Of a stretch of 64,000 nt of DNA, positions 15,837 through 23,859 are shown in pieces. This stretch comes from Terriglobus albidus. GTDB lineage: Bacteria > Acidobacteriota > Terriglobia > Terriglobales > Acidobacteriaceae. Location: positions 124,001 through 188,000 of the forward strand of contig NZ_JAGTAS010000048.1 in NCBI RefSeq assembly GCF_025685425.1, in the 5' to 3' direction. Below the pieces are notes generated by a model. The model saw only the letters and a list, made by a program, of their open reading frames with translations, did not search any database and was not told the origin of the DNA. The translations under genes were made by a program, and so were the position numbers. The stretch's first letter is position 1. Every line of letters starts with the position of its first letter.

Positions 15837-17267
15837 TTAGTACCGATAATGCTCCGCCTTGAACGGGCCTTCCACCGGCACGCCGATGTAATCAGCCTGC
15901 TTCTGTGAAAGAGTCGTCAGCTTAACGCCGATCTTCTCCAGGTGCAGGCGGGCGACTTCTTCGTCCAGCTTCTTCGGCAGAACATACACGCCAACTTTGT
16001 AGGTGTCCTTGTTCTTCCAGAGGTCGAGCTGAGCCAGCGTCTGGTTGGAGAAGCTGTTCGACATCACGAAGCTCGGATGGCCCGTCGCGCAACCCAGGTT
16101 CACCAGGCGGCCTTCAGCGAGCACGAAGATCGAGTTGCCGGAGGGGAAGGTGTACTTGTCGACCTGCGGCTTGATATTCAGCTTGGTGACGCCGGTTGCG
16201 GCGTTCAGGCGGTCCATCTGGATCTCGTTGTCGAAGTGGCCGATGTTGCAGACGATGGCCTGATCCTTCATCTGCTCCATGTGCTCGAAGGTGATGATGT
16301 CCACGTTGCCGGTGCAGGTGACGTAGATATCTCCACGGCCGAGAGTCTCCTCAATGGTCGTGACCTCGAAGCCTTCCATCGCAGCCTGCAGCGCATTGAT
16401 GGGGTCGATCTCGGTGACGATCACGCGGGCGCCCATACCGCGCAGCGAATGTGCTGATCCCTTGCCCACATCGCCATAACCGCAGATCACAGCAACCTTG
16501 CCGGCCACCATCACGTCGGTGGCGCGCTTGATGCCGTCTGCCAGCGATTCGCGGCAGCCATAGAGGTTGTCGAACTTCGACTTGGTCACGGAGTCGTTCA
16601 CATTGATGGCCGGTACCAGCAGCTTGCCCTGCTCCATCATCTTGTACAGGCGGTGAACGCCGGTCGTGGTCTCCTCGGAGACGCCACGCCACTCCTTGGC
16701 CACATCGTGCCAGCGGTTGGGGCTCAGTGCCAGCACCTTCTTCAGCAGCGCCTTGATCACGCGCTCCTCTTCGCTGCCGCCCTCGGAGTCGACGAACGAG
16801 CGATCGCCGTTCTCCAGGTCATAGCCCTTGTGGATCAGCAGGGTCACGTCGCCACCGTCATCGACGACGAGCTGTGGTCCCAGACCGCCGGGGAAGCTCA
16901 GCGCCTGGTCGGTGCACCACCAGTACTCTTCCAGGGTCTCGCCCTTCCAGGCAAAGACAGGCACGCCGGCAGCGGCAATGGCTGCGGCAGCGTGGTCCTG
17001 CGTGGAGAAGATGTTGCAGCTTGCCCAGCGCACATCGGCGCCCAGCTCCACGAGCGTCTCGATCAGCACGGCGGTCTGGATGGTCATGTGCAGCGATCCG
17101 GTGACGCGCACGCCCTTCAGCGGCTTGGCGGGGGCATACTTCGCGCGGATTGACATCAGGCCGGGCATCTCCTGCTCGGCGATGGTGATCTCCTTGCGTC
17201 CCCAGTCGGCCAGCGAGATGTCGGCAACTTTGTAGGGCAGTGTCTGTTCCAGAGTGGCTGTGGACAT
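15837..17267 (-). CDS. ahcY: Adenosylhomocysteinase
   Basis: NAD-dependent hydrolase splitting S-adenosylhomocysteine into adenosine and homocysteine, relieving product inhibition of methyltransferases. The 476-residue protein is full length: [32 protein letters not shown] with the active-site Lys, the NAD loop [21 protein letters not shown] and the C-terminal [11 protein letters not shown]. It works with metK (35952-37148) in the S-adenosylmethionine cycle. The leader was checked for an SAH riboswitch; no convincing one was seen. A dispersed array and a strong terminator follow the stop. Confidence 0.97.
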   Translation of the reverse strand: MSTATLEQTLPYKVADISLADWGRKEITIAEQEMPGLMSIRAKYAPAKPLKGVRVTGSLHMTIQTAVLIETLVELGADVRWASCNIFSTQDHAAAAIAAAGVPVFAWKGETLEEYWWCTDQALSFPGGLGPQLVVDDGGDVTLLIHKGYDLENGDRSFVDSEGGSEEERVIKALLKKVLALSPNRWHDVAKEWRGVSEETTTGVHRLYKMMEQGKLLVPAINVNDSVTKSKFDNLYGCRESLADGIKRATDVMVAGKVAVICGYGDVGKGSAHSLRGMGARVIVTEIDPINALQAAMEGFEVTTIEETLGRGDIYVTCTGNVDIITFEHMEQMKDQAIVCNIGHFDNEIQMDRLNAATGVTKLNIKPQVDKYTFPSGNSIFVLAEGRLVNLGCATGHPSFVMSNSFSNQTLAQLDLWKNKDTYKVGVYVLPKKLDEEVARLHLEKIGVKLTTLSQKQADYIGVPVEGPFKAEHYRY

Positions 17268-17410
17268 AGATACCTCTTAAGAAATTTGGGATAGAAAATT
17301 TCCCGCCTCAGAATAGCACCCGGATTGCACTACCTTTCGTGCAACCGGCGGGAACGGGGAATCCGTGCAGCGAGCGGGGCAAACAGCGCACTCAAGCGCC
17401 TGATAATAGG

Positions 17411-17567
17411 TTACCGCGCAAACGCCCGATCTTCTATGAACAGTGCCTGTGCGCTACCGGGCGCAATGCCCGCTTTCCTGTGCACAAGGTGCTTGTGGAC
17501 TACCGGGCGCAACGCCCGATCTCCTATGCACGGTGCCTGTGCGCTACCGGGCGCAATGCTGATCGGG
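17411..17567. repeat. Tandem repeat, about 3.5 units of 43-46 bp
   Basis: Units beginning CTACCGGGCGCAA start at 17454, 17500 and 17544, with a diverged first unit at 17411. Each continues as GCCCGATCTCCTATGCA and GTGCCTGTGCG-like words. The last unit enters the 3' end of the adjacent minus-strand gene and provides its TAG stop. Unit divergence and the lack of spacer structure argue against CRISPR. Confidence 0.7.
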
Positions 17568-17807
17568 GTCTTCGTGCTGGTCGCTCATCCAGCGGTTCAT
17601 CAGCGTCGCCGCGCACTGGGCGCCGCAGAGATGCTTCACGGTCTTGTCGTGGGAGTGGCTGGTATCGAAGCGGGAGAACTTGATGACCGGGATAGTGTCG
17701 TCGGGGGAGGACCCGGGAATACAGTCGCTGAATGAGAGCCACCACAGGTCGCGCTCTCCCTTCTTATTGCCGCAAACGTCACACTCGTAGCTTTCGGTAT
17801 AGGACAT
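17544..17807 (-). CDS. Hypothetical small protein with CxxC and HxCxxxC motifs
   Basis: An 87-residue protein, unrecognised. It begins MSYTESYECDVCGNKKGE and later has HLCGAQCAATLMNRWM; the CDVC and CGAQC pairs could bind one zinc ion. The fold may resemble small DUF-type zinc ribbons. Its last codons overlap a tandem repeat, so the C terminus (DPDQHCAR) may be repeat-derived. The ATG at 17807 fits the conserved-looking start; an ATG six codons further upstream is also in frame. Confidence 0.6.
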   Translation of the reverse strand: MSYTESYECDVCGNKKGERDLWWLSFSDCIPGSSPDDTIPVIKFSRFDTSHSHDKTVKHLCGAQCAATLMNRWMSDQHEDPDQHCAR

Positions 17808-17848
17808 ATGGGGGCAACGTATCACAGTGCCCCACGAGGAAACAGCCT

Positions 17849-18517
17849 CTAAATAAGGATTCCAGCAGCCCGGCGAATATCGATCGGCTCCAGAATCGGG
17901 TTGGGATATCCCTTCCGGGCCACCGCCAGCATCGCCTTACCCACCTCGCGGGTGGTGACAATCTGCTTCGGGAACATTCGCATCAGCAGCGGAACAAGCG
18001 GACTGACAAGAAGATAGATCGCGTTATAGAGCGGCGTCTTGGTCCTGATGCCGTCCAATGGACGGATCATGCCGGGACGGAACATGAAGGCATCGGCGAA
18101 GGGAAGCCGCAGTAGCGCCTCCTCCAGCTCACCCTTCACCCGCGCCCACATGGTGCGGCTATTGACGTCTGTTCCGCTGCCGGAGACATAGCAGAATGTC
18201 GCCTGAGGACTCTGTTTCGCCACCAGGGAGGCGATCTTCATTGCCAGGTCATAGGTGATGTAGCGATAGTCCGCCTCCGACATACGAAAGGAAGAGACAC
18301 CAAGCGGAAAGAAGACCGCATCGAAACTGGTCAACTCGTCGGTCACGGTAGCGATATCGAAGAGGTTGGGCAGCAGAATGTCTTTAAGCTTCGGGTGCTT
18401 CTGCGGCAACGGCGACCGCCCAATGGAGACAACCTCTGCCACATCGGCAGCCCGCAAACATTCCAGCAGGATGCCCTGTCCTACCATCCCACTGGCTCCA
18501 AAGATCAACACCCGCAT
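17849..18517 (-). CDS. NAD(P)-binding short-chain epimerase-like protein
   Basis: A 222-residue Rossmann protein starting MRVLIFGASGMVGQGIL, with the dinucleotide loop GASGMVG. Later motifs (FCYVSGSGTD, MWARVKGELEEALLRLPF, FRPGMIRPLDGI) resemble the HTATIP2/NAD(P)H-binding group of atypical short-chain dehydrogenases: conserved Ser/Lys but no strict YxxxK. Substrate unknown. The ATG at 18517 is preferred; a TTG two codons upstream is possible. A Leu/Val-rich stretch near residue 165 may associate with the membrane. Confidence 0.75.
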   Translation of the reverse strand: MRVLIFGASGMVGQGILLECLRAADVAEVVSIGRSPLPQKHPKLKDILLPNLFDIATVTDELTSFDAVFFPLGVSSFRMSEADYRYITYDLAMKIASLVAKQSPQATFCYVSGSGTDVNSRTMWARVKGELEEALLRLPFADAFMFRPGMIRPLDGIRTKTPLYNAIYLLVSPLVPLLMRMFPKQIVTTREVGKAMLAVARKGYPNPILEPIDIRRAAGILI

Positions 18518-18592
18518 ATCCAATAGATGTCATCGAGCCTACATATGGACGCAAAAGAAAATGCACGGCTGCTTATTGATATTGATACAGAG

Positions 18593-18655
18593 ATCCGGGT
18601 GCCCTATGTCCCGTTTCTGGGACATGGGCATTCGAGCGAAGCTCGAATTGCTTTT
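18593..18655. repeat. Palindromic module, GGGTGCCCTATGTCCC type
   Basis: GGGTGCCCTATGTCCC pairs with GGGACATGGGC through a short loop, followed by the palindrome ATTCGAGCgaaGCTCGAAT. The latter word also occurs at 26829-26846 and, altered, at 57115-57131. Lies downstream of the NmrA gene array. Confidence 0.55.
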
Positions 18656-18685
18656 GGGGAGCTGTGCAAGCCTCCCCAAAAGCTC

Positions 18686-18722
18686 ATGTCTTCGCGCTTT
18701 AACTTCCGACTTGCAACTCGTT
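18686..18722 (-). repeat. GTTGCAA array supplying the NmrA gene tail and stop
   Basis: On the minus strand GTTGCAA GTCGGAA GTTAAAG then CGCGAAGACATGAGC. The first two units encode the last residues (LQVGS) of the NmrA-like protein, and the TAA inside GTTAAAG is its stop codon. Confidence 0.6.
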
Positions 18723-19544
18723 CGCATGATCTTTCGCGTATGCCTCCAGTGACAACGCGGGCTTCCCGGTCAACTCCGTTACATCACCCGTCACTCCAGC
18801 CATATATCCCGCACGCACCGGGGCGAAGATGGTCGCCAGGAACTTCCCATACTCCTCCGGCACACCGGCCGAGGTCAGCATTGCAATAAACGCCTCATCG
18901 CTCATTGCGGTATAGCCGATCTCTTTTCCAGTGGCTTTCGACAGGATCTTTGCAGCCTCGGCATAACTCAGAGCCTCGGGACCGGTCAGGTTGAAGGCAC
19001 GTCCATCAAACTTATTGGTCGTCAGGGCAGCTACGGCTGAAGCCGCAATATCGCGTGCATCGATGAAGCTGGTCTTGCCATCTCCTGCCGGAAGCTGAAT
19101 CTGCCCATGGACGATGCCGGCCTTCCAGAAGGTATGGAAGTTATCATCAAACCAGTTGGGCCGCAGAATCACATAGCGTGAGCCCGAAGCTTCGATCTTC
19201 CGCTCGATCCTGCGATAAGGAATGCTTTCATCCGCATCCGCTCCCAGCACGCTGAGAAAAACCAGCTTCACCTTCTGTGCGGCAGCTGCGTCCACGACAG
19301 GCGCGACAAGGCTGAAGGCATCCGGATATCCGCTGGGGACTAGCAAAAACGCGCGATCCACGCCAGCAAACAGCGCATCGAAGTCCACCGGAGCGCCATA
19401 CTCAAACGCCACCGGCTCCGCGTCCAGAATTGCTTTGCCCCCGCGAGTGGCTGCTTTCACCCGCTCACCCTTTTCCAGCAGGCCCTTCACTACCGGAACC
19501 CCCAGTGTTCCGCTTGCACCAAATACCAGCACCGATCCGCTCAT
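18699..19544 (-). CDS. NmrA-family NAD(P)-binding protein
   Basis: A 281-residue atypical short-chain dehydrogenase with the nucleotide loop VFGASGTLGVPV at the N terminus, FLSVLGADADESIPYRRIE, RPNWFDDNF and GRAFNLTGPEALSYAEAA, typical of the NmrA/azoreductase-like group. It may bind NAD(P) as a redox sensor or reduce quinones. It is divergent from an HxlR regulator (19642), a pairing commonly seen for quinone/electrophile-responsive systems. Start MSGSVLVFGASG chosen at 19544; longer in-frame readings run through a palindrome that looks regulatory. Confidence 0.85.
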   Translation of the reverse strand: MSGSVLVFGASGTLGVPVVKGLLEKGERVKAATRGGKAILDAEPVAFEYGAPVDFDALFAGVDRAFLLVPSGYPDAFSLVAPVVDAAAAQKVKLVFLSVLGADADESIPYRRIERKIEASGSRYVILRPNWFDDNFHTFWKAGIVHGQIQLPAGDGKTSFIDARDIAASAVAALTTNKFDGRAFNLTGPEALSYAEAAKILSKATGKEIGYTAMSDEAFIAMLTSAGVPEEYGKFLATIFAPVRAGYMAGVTGDVTELTGKPALSLEAYAKDHANELQVGS

Positions 19545-19560
19545 ATAAAATCTCTCCTGC

Positions 19561-19581
19561 CTGGTTTCCTTCAGAAACCAG
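19561..19581. promoter_or_regulatory. Possible HxlR operator
   Basis: Inverted repeat CTGGTTTC-cttca-GAAACCAG lies in the 97-base intergenic region between the NmrA-like gene and its divergent HxlR regulator; a second palindrome TCTCGCGAGA is at 19604-19613. Position fits a shared operator; binding is inferred. Confidence 0.4.
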
Positions 19582-19641
19582 ATATCTGGGAGTAATCTTA
19601 AGCTCTCGCGAGATTCGCGCAAGAAGGCACTTTTTTCTTAC

Positions 19642-20067
19642 ATGGTTACCGCAAAGAAACCGGCAGCGAAGCCACAGGACCATCGCATTCCCCGGCCCTA
19701 CGACGTGTACAACAAAGACTGCCCCACGCGCATGGTGCTCGACCGTATCGCCGATAAATGGGCTCTGCTCATTCTGGATTGTCTGCGCGACGGTCCCATC
19801 CGCTTCAACCAGTTGCGCCGCGAGCTGACGGGCATCTCGCAGAAGGTGCTCTCCGAAGCTCTGCGCAAGCTGGAACGTGACGGTCTGCTCAAACGCAAGG
19901 TCTATCCCACGGTGCCGGTCTCAGTCGAATACTCACTCACCCCACTGGGCACAAAGCTCTCGCATCCTGTAGCAGCGCTAGCGCACTGGGCCGAACAACA
20001 TATGCCCCTGGTGCTGAAAGCCCAACAGAAGTACGACGCGCTCGCGCAGGAACGCAAGCGTTCTTAG
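19642..20067 (+). CDS. HxlR-family transcriptional regulator
   Basis: A 141-residue winged-helix DNA-binding protein. After a basic 25-residue tail it has the HxlR signature CPTRMVLDRIADKWALLIL, RFNQLRRELTGISQKVLSEALRKLERDGLLKRK and the wing VPVSVEYSLTPLG. The Cys at about residue 27 (NKDCPTR) matches the redox- or electrophile-sensing cysteine found in many HxlR/QorR members. Probably controls the divergent NmrA-like gene and itself. Confidence 0.92.
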   Translation: MVTAKKPAAKPQDHRIPRPYDVYNKDCPTRMVLDRIADKWALLILDCLRDGPIRFNQLRRELTGISQKVLSEALRKLERDGLLKRKVYPTVPVSVEYSLTPLGTKLSHPVAALAHWAEQHMPLVLKAQQKYDALAQERKRS

Positions 20068-20085
20068 GACCGCCTTCGGCGAGAT

Positions 20086-20113
20086 GGTTGAATCTTTGAA
20101 TCGTTGAATTGTA
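20086..20113 (+). repeat. Post-stop GTTGAATC octad array
   Basis: Eighteen bases after the HxlR stop, in gene direction: GTTGAATC TTTGAATC GTTGAATT. An 8-nt variant of the post-stop arrays; it ends just before the nitrilase Shine-Dalgarno GAGGAG. Confidence 0.5.
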
Positions 20114-20129
20114 CTGAGGAGTTGTTCCC

Positions 20130-21005
20130 ATGCTGAAAGTCGCCGTGGCCCAGGCCGGTAGTGTGATGTTCGATACGCCCCGCACAATAGAGAAGGTGGA
20201 AATGCTCTCCCGCAAAGCGGCCGCGCAAGGCGGGCAACTGCTGGTGCTTCCGGAGGCCATGCTTGGCGGCTATCCCAAAGGGCTTTCGTTCGGAGCGACC
20301 GTGGGCAATCGCACGGACGAAGGCCGCGAACTCTTCCGCCGCTACATGGAAGCCGCGATTCGTTGTCCCGGTCCCGAGACCGCGAAGCTCGAGTCTCTGG
20401 CGCATGAATTGAACCTGCACATCGTCACCGGGGCCGTCGAACGTGACGGCAATACGCTCTACTGCATCTCGCTGGTCATCACACCAAATGGCGGCGTTGT
20501 CGCCAAACATCGGAAGCTCATGCCTACAGGCAGCGAACGACTGATCTGGGGTTTCGGTGGAGGCGACACCATGCAGGTGGTTCAGACAGAGGTCGGCCGC
20601 ATCGGTACGGCGATCTGCTGGGAGAACTACATGCCGCTCTATCGGCAACACCTCTACAACCAGGGTGTGGAGCTATGGTGTGCGCCAACCGTGGATGCGC
20701 GTGAGATGTGGCAGACCAGCATGCGGCACATCGCATACGAGGGCCGTTGTTTTGTCCTCAGTGCCTGCCAGCAACTGGCGACCTCCGATTGGCCTGTAGA
20801 CCTGCAGGGAATCGGCGGAGAGATCCACGGTCGAAGTCTCATTGTCTCCCCACGTGGTGAGCTGCTCGGCGGGCCAATGGCAGAACCGGACCTCCTCTTC
20901 GCCGATCTCGATCTGGACGAGATCCAACGCGGTAAATTCGACCTCGATGTCGCCGGGCACTACAGCCGCCCCGACATCTTCCGCTTCGAACCACGTTGCG
21001 ATTAG
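20130..21005 (+). CDS. Nitrilase / carbon-nitrogen hydrolase
   Basis: A 291-residue cytosolic enzyme of the nitrilase superfamily. The catalytic triad is visible: Glu about 42 (LLVLPEAMLGGYP), Lys about 129 (VAKHRKLMPTGSER) and Cys about 163 (GTAICWENYMPL). The CWENYMP context and GYPKG segment are typical of true nitrilases acting on aliphatic or arylaliphatic nitriles rather than amidases. Natural substrate unknown. Stands alone between the regulator and ada, preceded by a good Shine-Dalgarno. Confidence 0.88.
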   Translation: MLKVAVAQAGSVMFDTPRTIEKVEMLSRKAAAQGGQLLVLPEAMLGGYPKGLSFGATVGNRTDEGRELFRRYMEAAIRCPGPETAKLESLAHELNLHIVTGAVERDGNTLYCISLVITPNGGVVAKHRKLMPTGSERLIWGFGGGDTMQVVQTEVGRIGTAICWENYMPLYRQHLYNQGVELWCAPTVDAREMWQTSMRHIAYEGRCFVLSACQQLATSDWPVDLQGIGGEIHGRSLIVSPRGELLGGPMAEPDLLFADLDLDEIQRGKFDLDVAGHYSRPDIFRFEPRCD

Positions 21006-21040
21006 CGACAAACTGGGTGCCCATGTGCAGATGGATGCAC

Positions 21041-21103
21041 CCATGCAGCACGTCTTCAACTTTCAACTTGCAACTTTCAACGCGTAACTCGCAAAGCGAG
21101 TTA
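21041..21103 (-). repeat. Post-stop GTTGAAA array and hairpin overlapping the ada stop
   Basis: On the minus strand the ada TAA stop lies inside a hairpin with arms GTAACTCGC/GCGAGTTAC, followed by GTTGAAA GTTGCAA GTTGAAA GTTGAAG and ACGTGCTGCATGGG. Same module order as behind hisF. A short GGGTGCCCATGTGC word follows at 21014-21030. Confidence 0.72.
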
Positions 21104-22183
21104 CACCCCTTCCATTTCCAGCAATCTCTTCTTCCTCTCCACGCCCCACCGATAGCCAGTGAGCTTGCCATCACTCCCAATGACGCGATGGCAAGGAATG
21201 GCCACAGCCACTGGATTCGTCGCACACGCACGGGCTACGGCGCGGGTTGCTGTGGGTTGTCCCATGGACTTCGCCACCTCGGCATAGGTACGTGTCTCTC
21301 CGCGAGGGATTTCGCGCAGCACCTTCCACACGCGTTGCTGAAAGACCGTCGCCCTCAGGTCCAGCGGCAGATCAAGCTCATGGGGAGCCGACCTTAGCTG
21401 TGCCAGGACAAAGCGAACACCCTGTGTCAGCAGCGGATCATCTTCCTCTGAAGCAATCTCTGCATGCGGGAACCGGGCGCGAAGATCAATTTCTAATTGA
21501 TATGCCGAGTCTCCGAAAGCGATGGAGCAGATGCCCTTATCGGTTGCCGCCACCAGCACCAGACCAAGCGAGCACTCGCTGGTGATAAAGCGGATCGTCA
21601 GTCCCTGTGCTCCTCGTCCTGCCTCGCCCGGCGTCATACCCAGAGCTTCCGCAGCCTGGTACATGCGACTCGGCGAAGAGAAGCCTGCTTCATAGGTCGC
21701 GTCTGTCACCCGTCCCTGGGGCAGGTGTTTGCGCAGGCGTTCCAGCTTCTTTGCTGCCGCGAACTCCTTCGGCGTGACGCCGAGAATGCGTTTGAAATTC
21801 TTCTGCAGCGAGAAGGGGCTGGTTTTGGTAATCCGGGCTAGCTCATCCAGCGTGACCGTTTCGTCGCTGTGGCTGGCGAGATACGCCGCCGCGCGGCTGA
21901 CCGGCTCGGCAAAGCGATCATGCGGACGCTCTGTCGGCCGGCAGCGCTTGCAGGCGCGGAAGCCCGCTGCCGCAGCCTGGGCGGTGCTGTCAAAGAAGCG
22001 GATCTGCGTGCGATTGGGCCTGCGGCTGGGGCAGGACGGACGGCAGAAAATCCCGGTCGACTGCACGCCGTAGACAAAATCGGCGGTAGCGTCGCGGTCG
22101 AGCACCTGCTTCCAGCGGGTGTCTTCGATCGTTGTCGGGACTGCAGCCGGGGTGGAGGGGCGAACTGCCATAGCGAGGTTCAT
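21101..22183 (-). CDS. ada: Bifunctional Ada: methylphosphotriester and O6-methylguanine repair / regulator
   Basis: A 360-residue adaptive-response protein. N-terminal zinc domain with Cys at about 47, 51, 78 and 81 (GIFCRPSCPSR, FRACKRCRP), of which the first would accept methyl from phosphotriesters; AraC-type HTH about 100-185 (LDELARITKTSPFSLQKNFKRI); C-terminal O6-methyltransferase with the active Cys at about 331 (AIPCHRVIGSDGKLTGYRWG). Methylated Ada would activate repair genes. ATG at 22183 is preferred because AGGA lies upstream; a TTG five codons earlier is possible. The stop lies within a dispersed hairpin repeat. Confidence 0.95.
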   Translation of the reverse strand: MNLAMAVRPSTPAAVPTTIEDTRWKQVLDRDATADFVYGVQSTGIFCRPSCPSRRPNRTQIRFFDSTAQAAAAGFRACKRCRPTERPHDRFAEPVSRAAAYLASHSDETVTLDELARITKTSPFSLQKNFKRILGVTPKEFAAAKKLERLRKHLPQGRVTDATYEAGFSSPSRMYQAAEALGMTPGEAGRGAQGLTIRFITSECSLGLVLVAATDKGICSIAFGDSAYQLEIDLRARFPHAEIASEEDDPLLTQGVRFVLAQLRSAPHELDLPLDLRATVFQQRVWKVLREIPRGETRTYAEVAKSMGQPTATRAVARACATNPVAVAIPCHRVIGSDGKLTGYRWGVERKKRLLEMEGV

Positions 22184-22289
22184 GTCAGTATCCTGCAACG
22201 ATCAGCCAGATGGCCACATCCCGTTTCTTGCCGGCAAAGTCCAACGAAGGCGAATTTGTCGGACGGGCCCTGGCATCTAACGGCGCAGT

Positions 22290-23777
22290 ATGTGCCGCCG
22301 AGTCGTCCTTGCCGTGCTGTTGTGGTGTGCCGTACTTCCCGCTGTAGCGCAACGGGAAGAGACGGTGCGTGTCGATGCCCATGCCGAGGCCAAACCCTTT
22401 CCCCACTTCTGGGAAGAGATGTTCGGCTCCGGTCGTGCGATTCTTTCGCTTCGCCAGAGCTACCGGGATGACCTCGCCGCGGTCCACGCTGCTACCGGGG
22501 TGAAGTACATCCGCTTCCACGCTATCCTGCACGACGAGCTGGGTGTCTATGACGAGGACAGACACGGCAATCCGGTCTACAACTTCAACTACATCGATCA
22601 GGTCTACGATGGTCTGCGCGCTGCAGGCGTCCGTCCGGTGGTTGAGCTCAGCTTTATGCCGAAGAAGCTGGCCTTCAACCCCGACGCACTGCATCCCTTC
22701 TGGTACAAGCAGAATGTCTCTCCGCCTAAAGACATCAAGCTCTGGAACGACCTAATGACAGCGCTCGCCCGGCATCTGGTGGAGCGTTACGGCATCGACG
22801 AGGTGGCGCAGTGGTACTTCGAAGTGTGGAACGAACCCAATATCGACTTCTGGGGTGGCGTTCCCCGTGGCGAAACCTACTTCGATCTCTACGCCAACAC
22901 CGCGCGATCTCTGAAAGCCGTGAATTCACGCCTTCGTGTCGGAGGTCCGGCAACCGCCGCCGCAGCCTGGATTCCGGAGTTCCTCGTCTTCTGTTCCCGG
23001 AACCACGTTCCGGTGGACTTCGTCTCGACCCACGGCTATGCAGATGAGCCTGTGAAGCGCCTGCTCGGCACCGACGAGGTGATTGCGCCGGAAGATCGCG
23101 TCGCTGCCGCTGTCGCAAAAGTGCGGCGCCAGATCGACTCTTCGCCCATGCCGCATCTCCCCTTGCTTTGGACCGAATGGAACGTCTATCCCGCTCATAA
23201 TGCGCGCGAGACGCCATATGTCGGCCCTGCGCTGGCGAATACCATTCGCGAGAGCGATGGCAACGTCGACTATCTCTCCTTCTGGACCTTCTCTGAGGTC
23301 TTTGAAGAGGGAGGTCCGGCGCGGGCTCCCTTTACGCAGTTCGGCATCCGTGCGATGGGTGGGATCAACAAACCCGCTTTCTATGACTTCGCGCTGCTGC
23401 ATAAGCTCGGCGACCAGCGCATCCCCAACCCGTCGAAGAACGCGATCGTCACTCGTCAGCCGGACGGCCGATTGGCCATCGCTCTATGGAACCTGGTTGA
23501 TCCCGAGACGCAGCCGCAAGATAGTACGGTTATCTTGCAGGTCCAGGGTGTCAATGCGAACGCCGAGGTCAGCATCCAGCGTGTCGATGAGACGCATAGT
23601 AACGTTGCGCCCTTCTACAAAGCGATGGGAAGTCCGGTAAGCCCTACGGCCGCCCAGGCGGCGGAGCTCAACAGCAAGACCGCTCTCGAAGAGCCCGAGC
23701 ATATGCGGTTGACGAACGGCGCTGTTCGTCTGCAGCTCACGCCAAATGCGCTGCTTCTGGTGACGGTTGGGAAATAG
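22290..23777 (+). CDS. Secreted GH39 glycosidase (beta-xylosidase-like)
   Basis: A 495-residue exported glycoside hydrolase: signal peptide about 1-21 (ending AVAQ), then a TIM barrel with the GH39 acid/base Glu about 182 (YFEVWNEPNIDFW) and nucleophile Glu about 296 (LLWTEWNVYPA), and a beta-sandwich C-terminal domain (about 385-495). Expected to cleave beta-xylosides or related oligosaccharides by a retaining mechanism outside the cytoplasm. Neighbours give no substrate clue, but the window also encodes a GH105 and rhamnose genes. Confidence 0.9.
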   Translation: MCRRVVLAVLLWCAVLPAVAQREETVRVDAHAEAKPFPHFWEEMFGSGRAILSLRQSYRDDLAAVHAATGVKYIRFHAILHDELGVYDEDRHGNPVYNFNYIDQVYDGLRAAGVRPVVELSFMPKKLAFNPDALHPFWYKQNVSPPKDIKLWNDLMTALARHLVERYGIDEVAQWYFEVWNEPNIDFWGGVPRGETYFDLYANTARSLKAVNSRLRVGGPATAAAAWIPEFLVFCSRNHVPVDFVSTHGYADEPVKRLLGTDEVIAPEDRVAAAVAKVRRQIDSSPMPHLPLLWTEWNVYPAHNARETPYVGPALANTIRESDGNVDYLSFWTFSEVFEEGGPARAPFTQFGIRAMGGINKPAFYDFALLHKLGDQRIPNPSKNAIVTRQPDGRLAIALWNLVDPETQPQDSTVILQVQGVNANAEVSIQRVDETHSNVAPFYKAMGSPVSPTAAQAAELNSKTALEEPEHMRLTNGAVRLQLTPNALLLVTVGK

Positions 23778-23859
23778 ATGCATCCTCTTCGCGGCGGCGG
23801 GCTTCTAACGAGATCAAACACGTCTGTTTCGGAAATTCTTACTCCCAGCGCGAGGGAAC

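Noticed and set aside
17268-17410. SAH riboswitch ahead of ahcY
   Set aside because: The leader has GGTTGCAC and GTGCAATCC stretches but not the conserved SAH-riboswitch core in order. It is left unannotated.
17411-17567. Possible CRISPR array
   Set aside because: Units are contiguous, diverged and lack spacers; no cas genes are in the window. The heptad arrays are also not CRISPRs.
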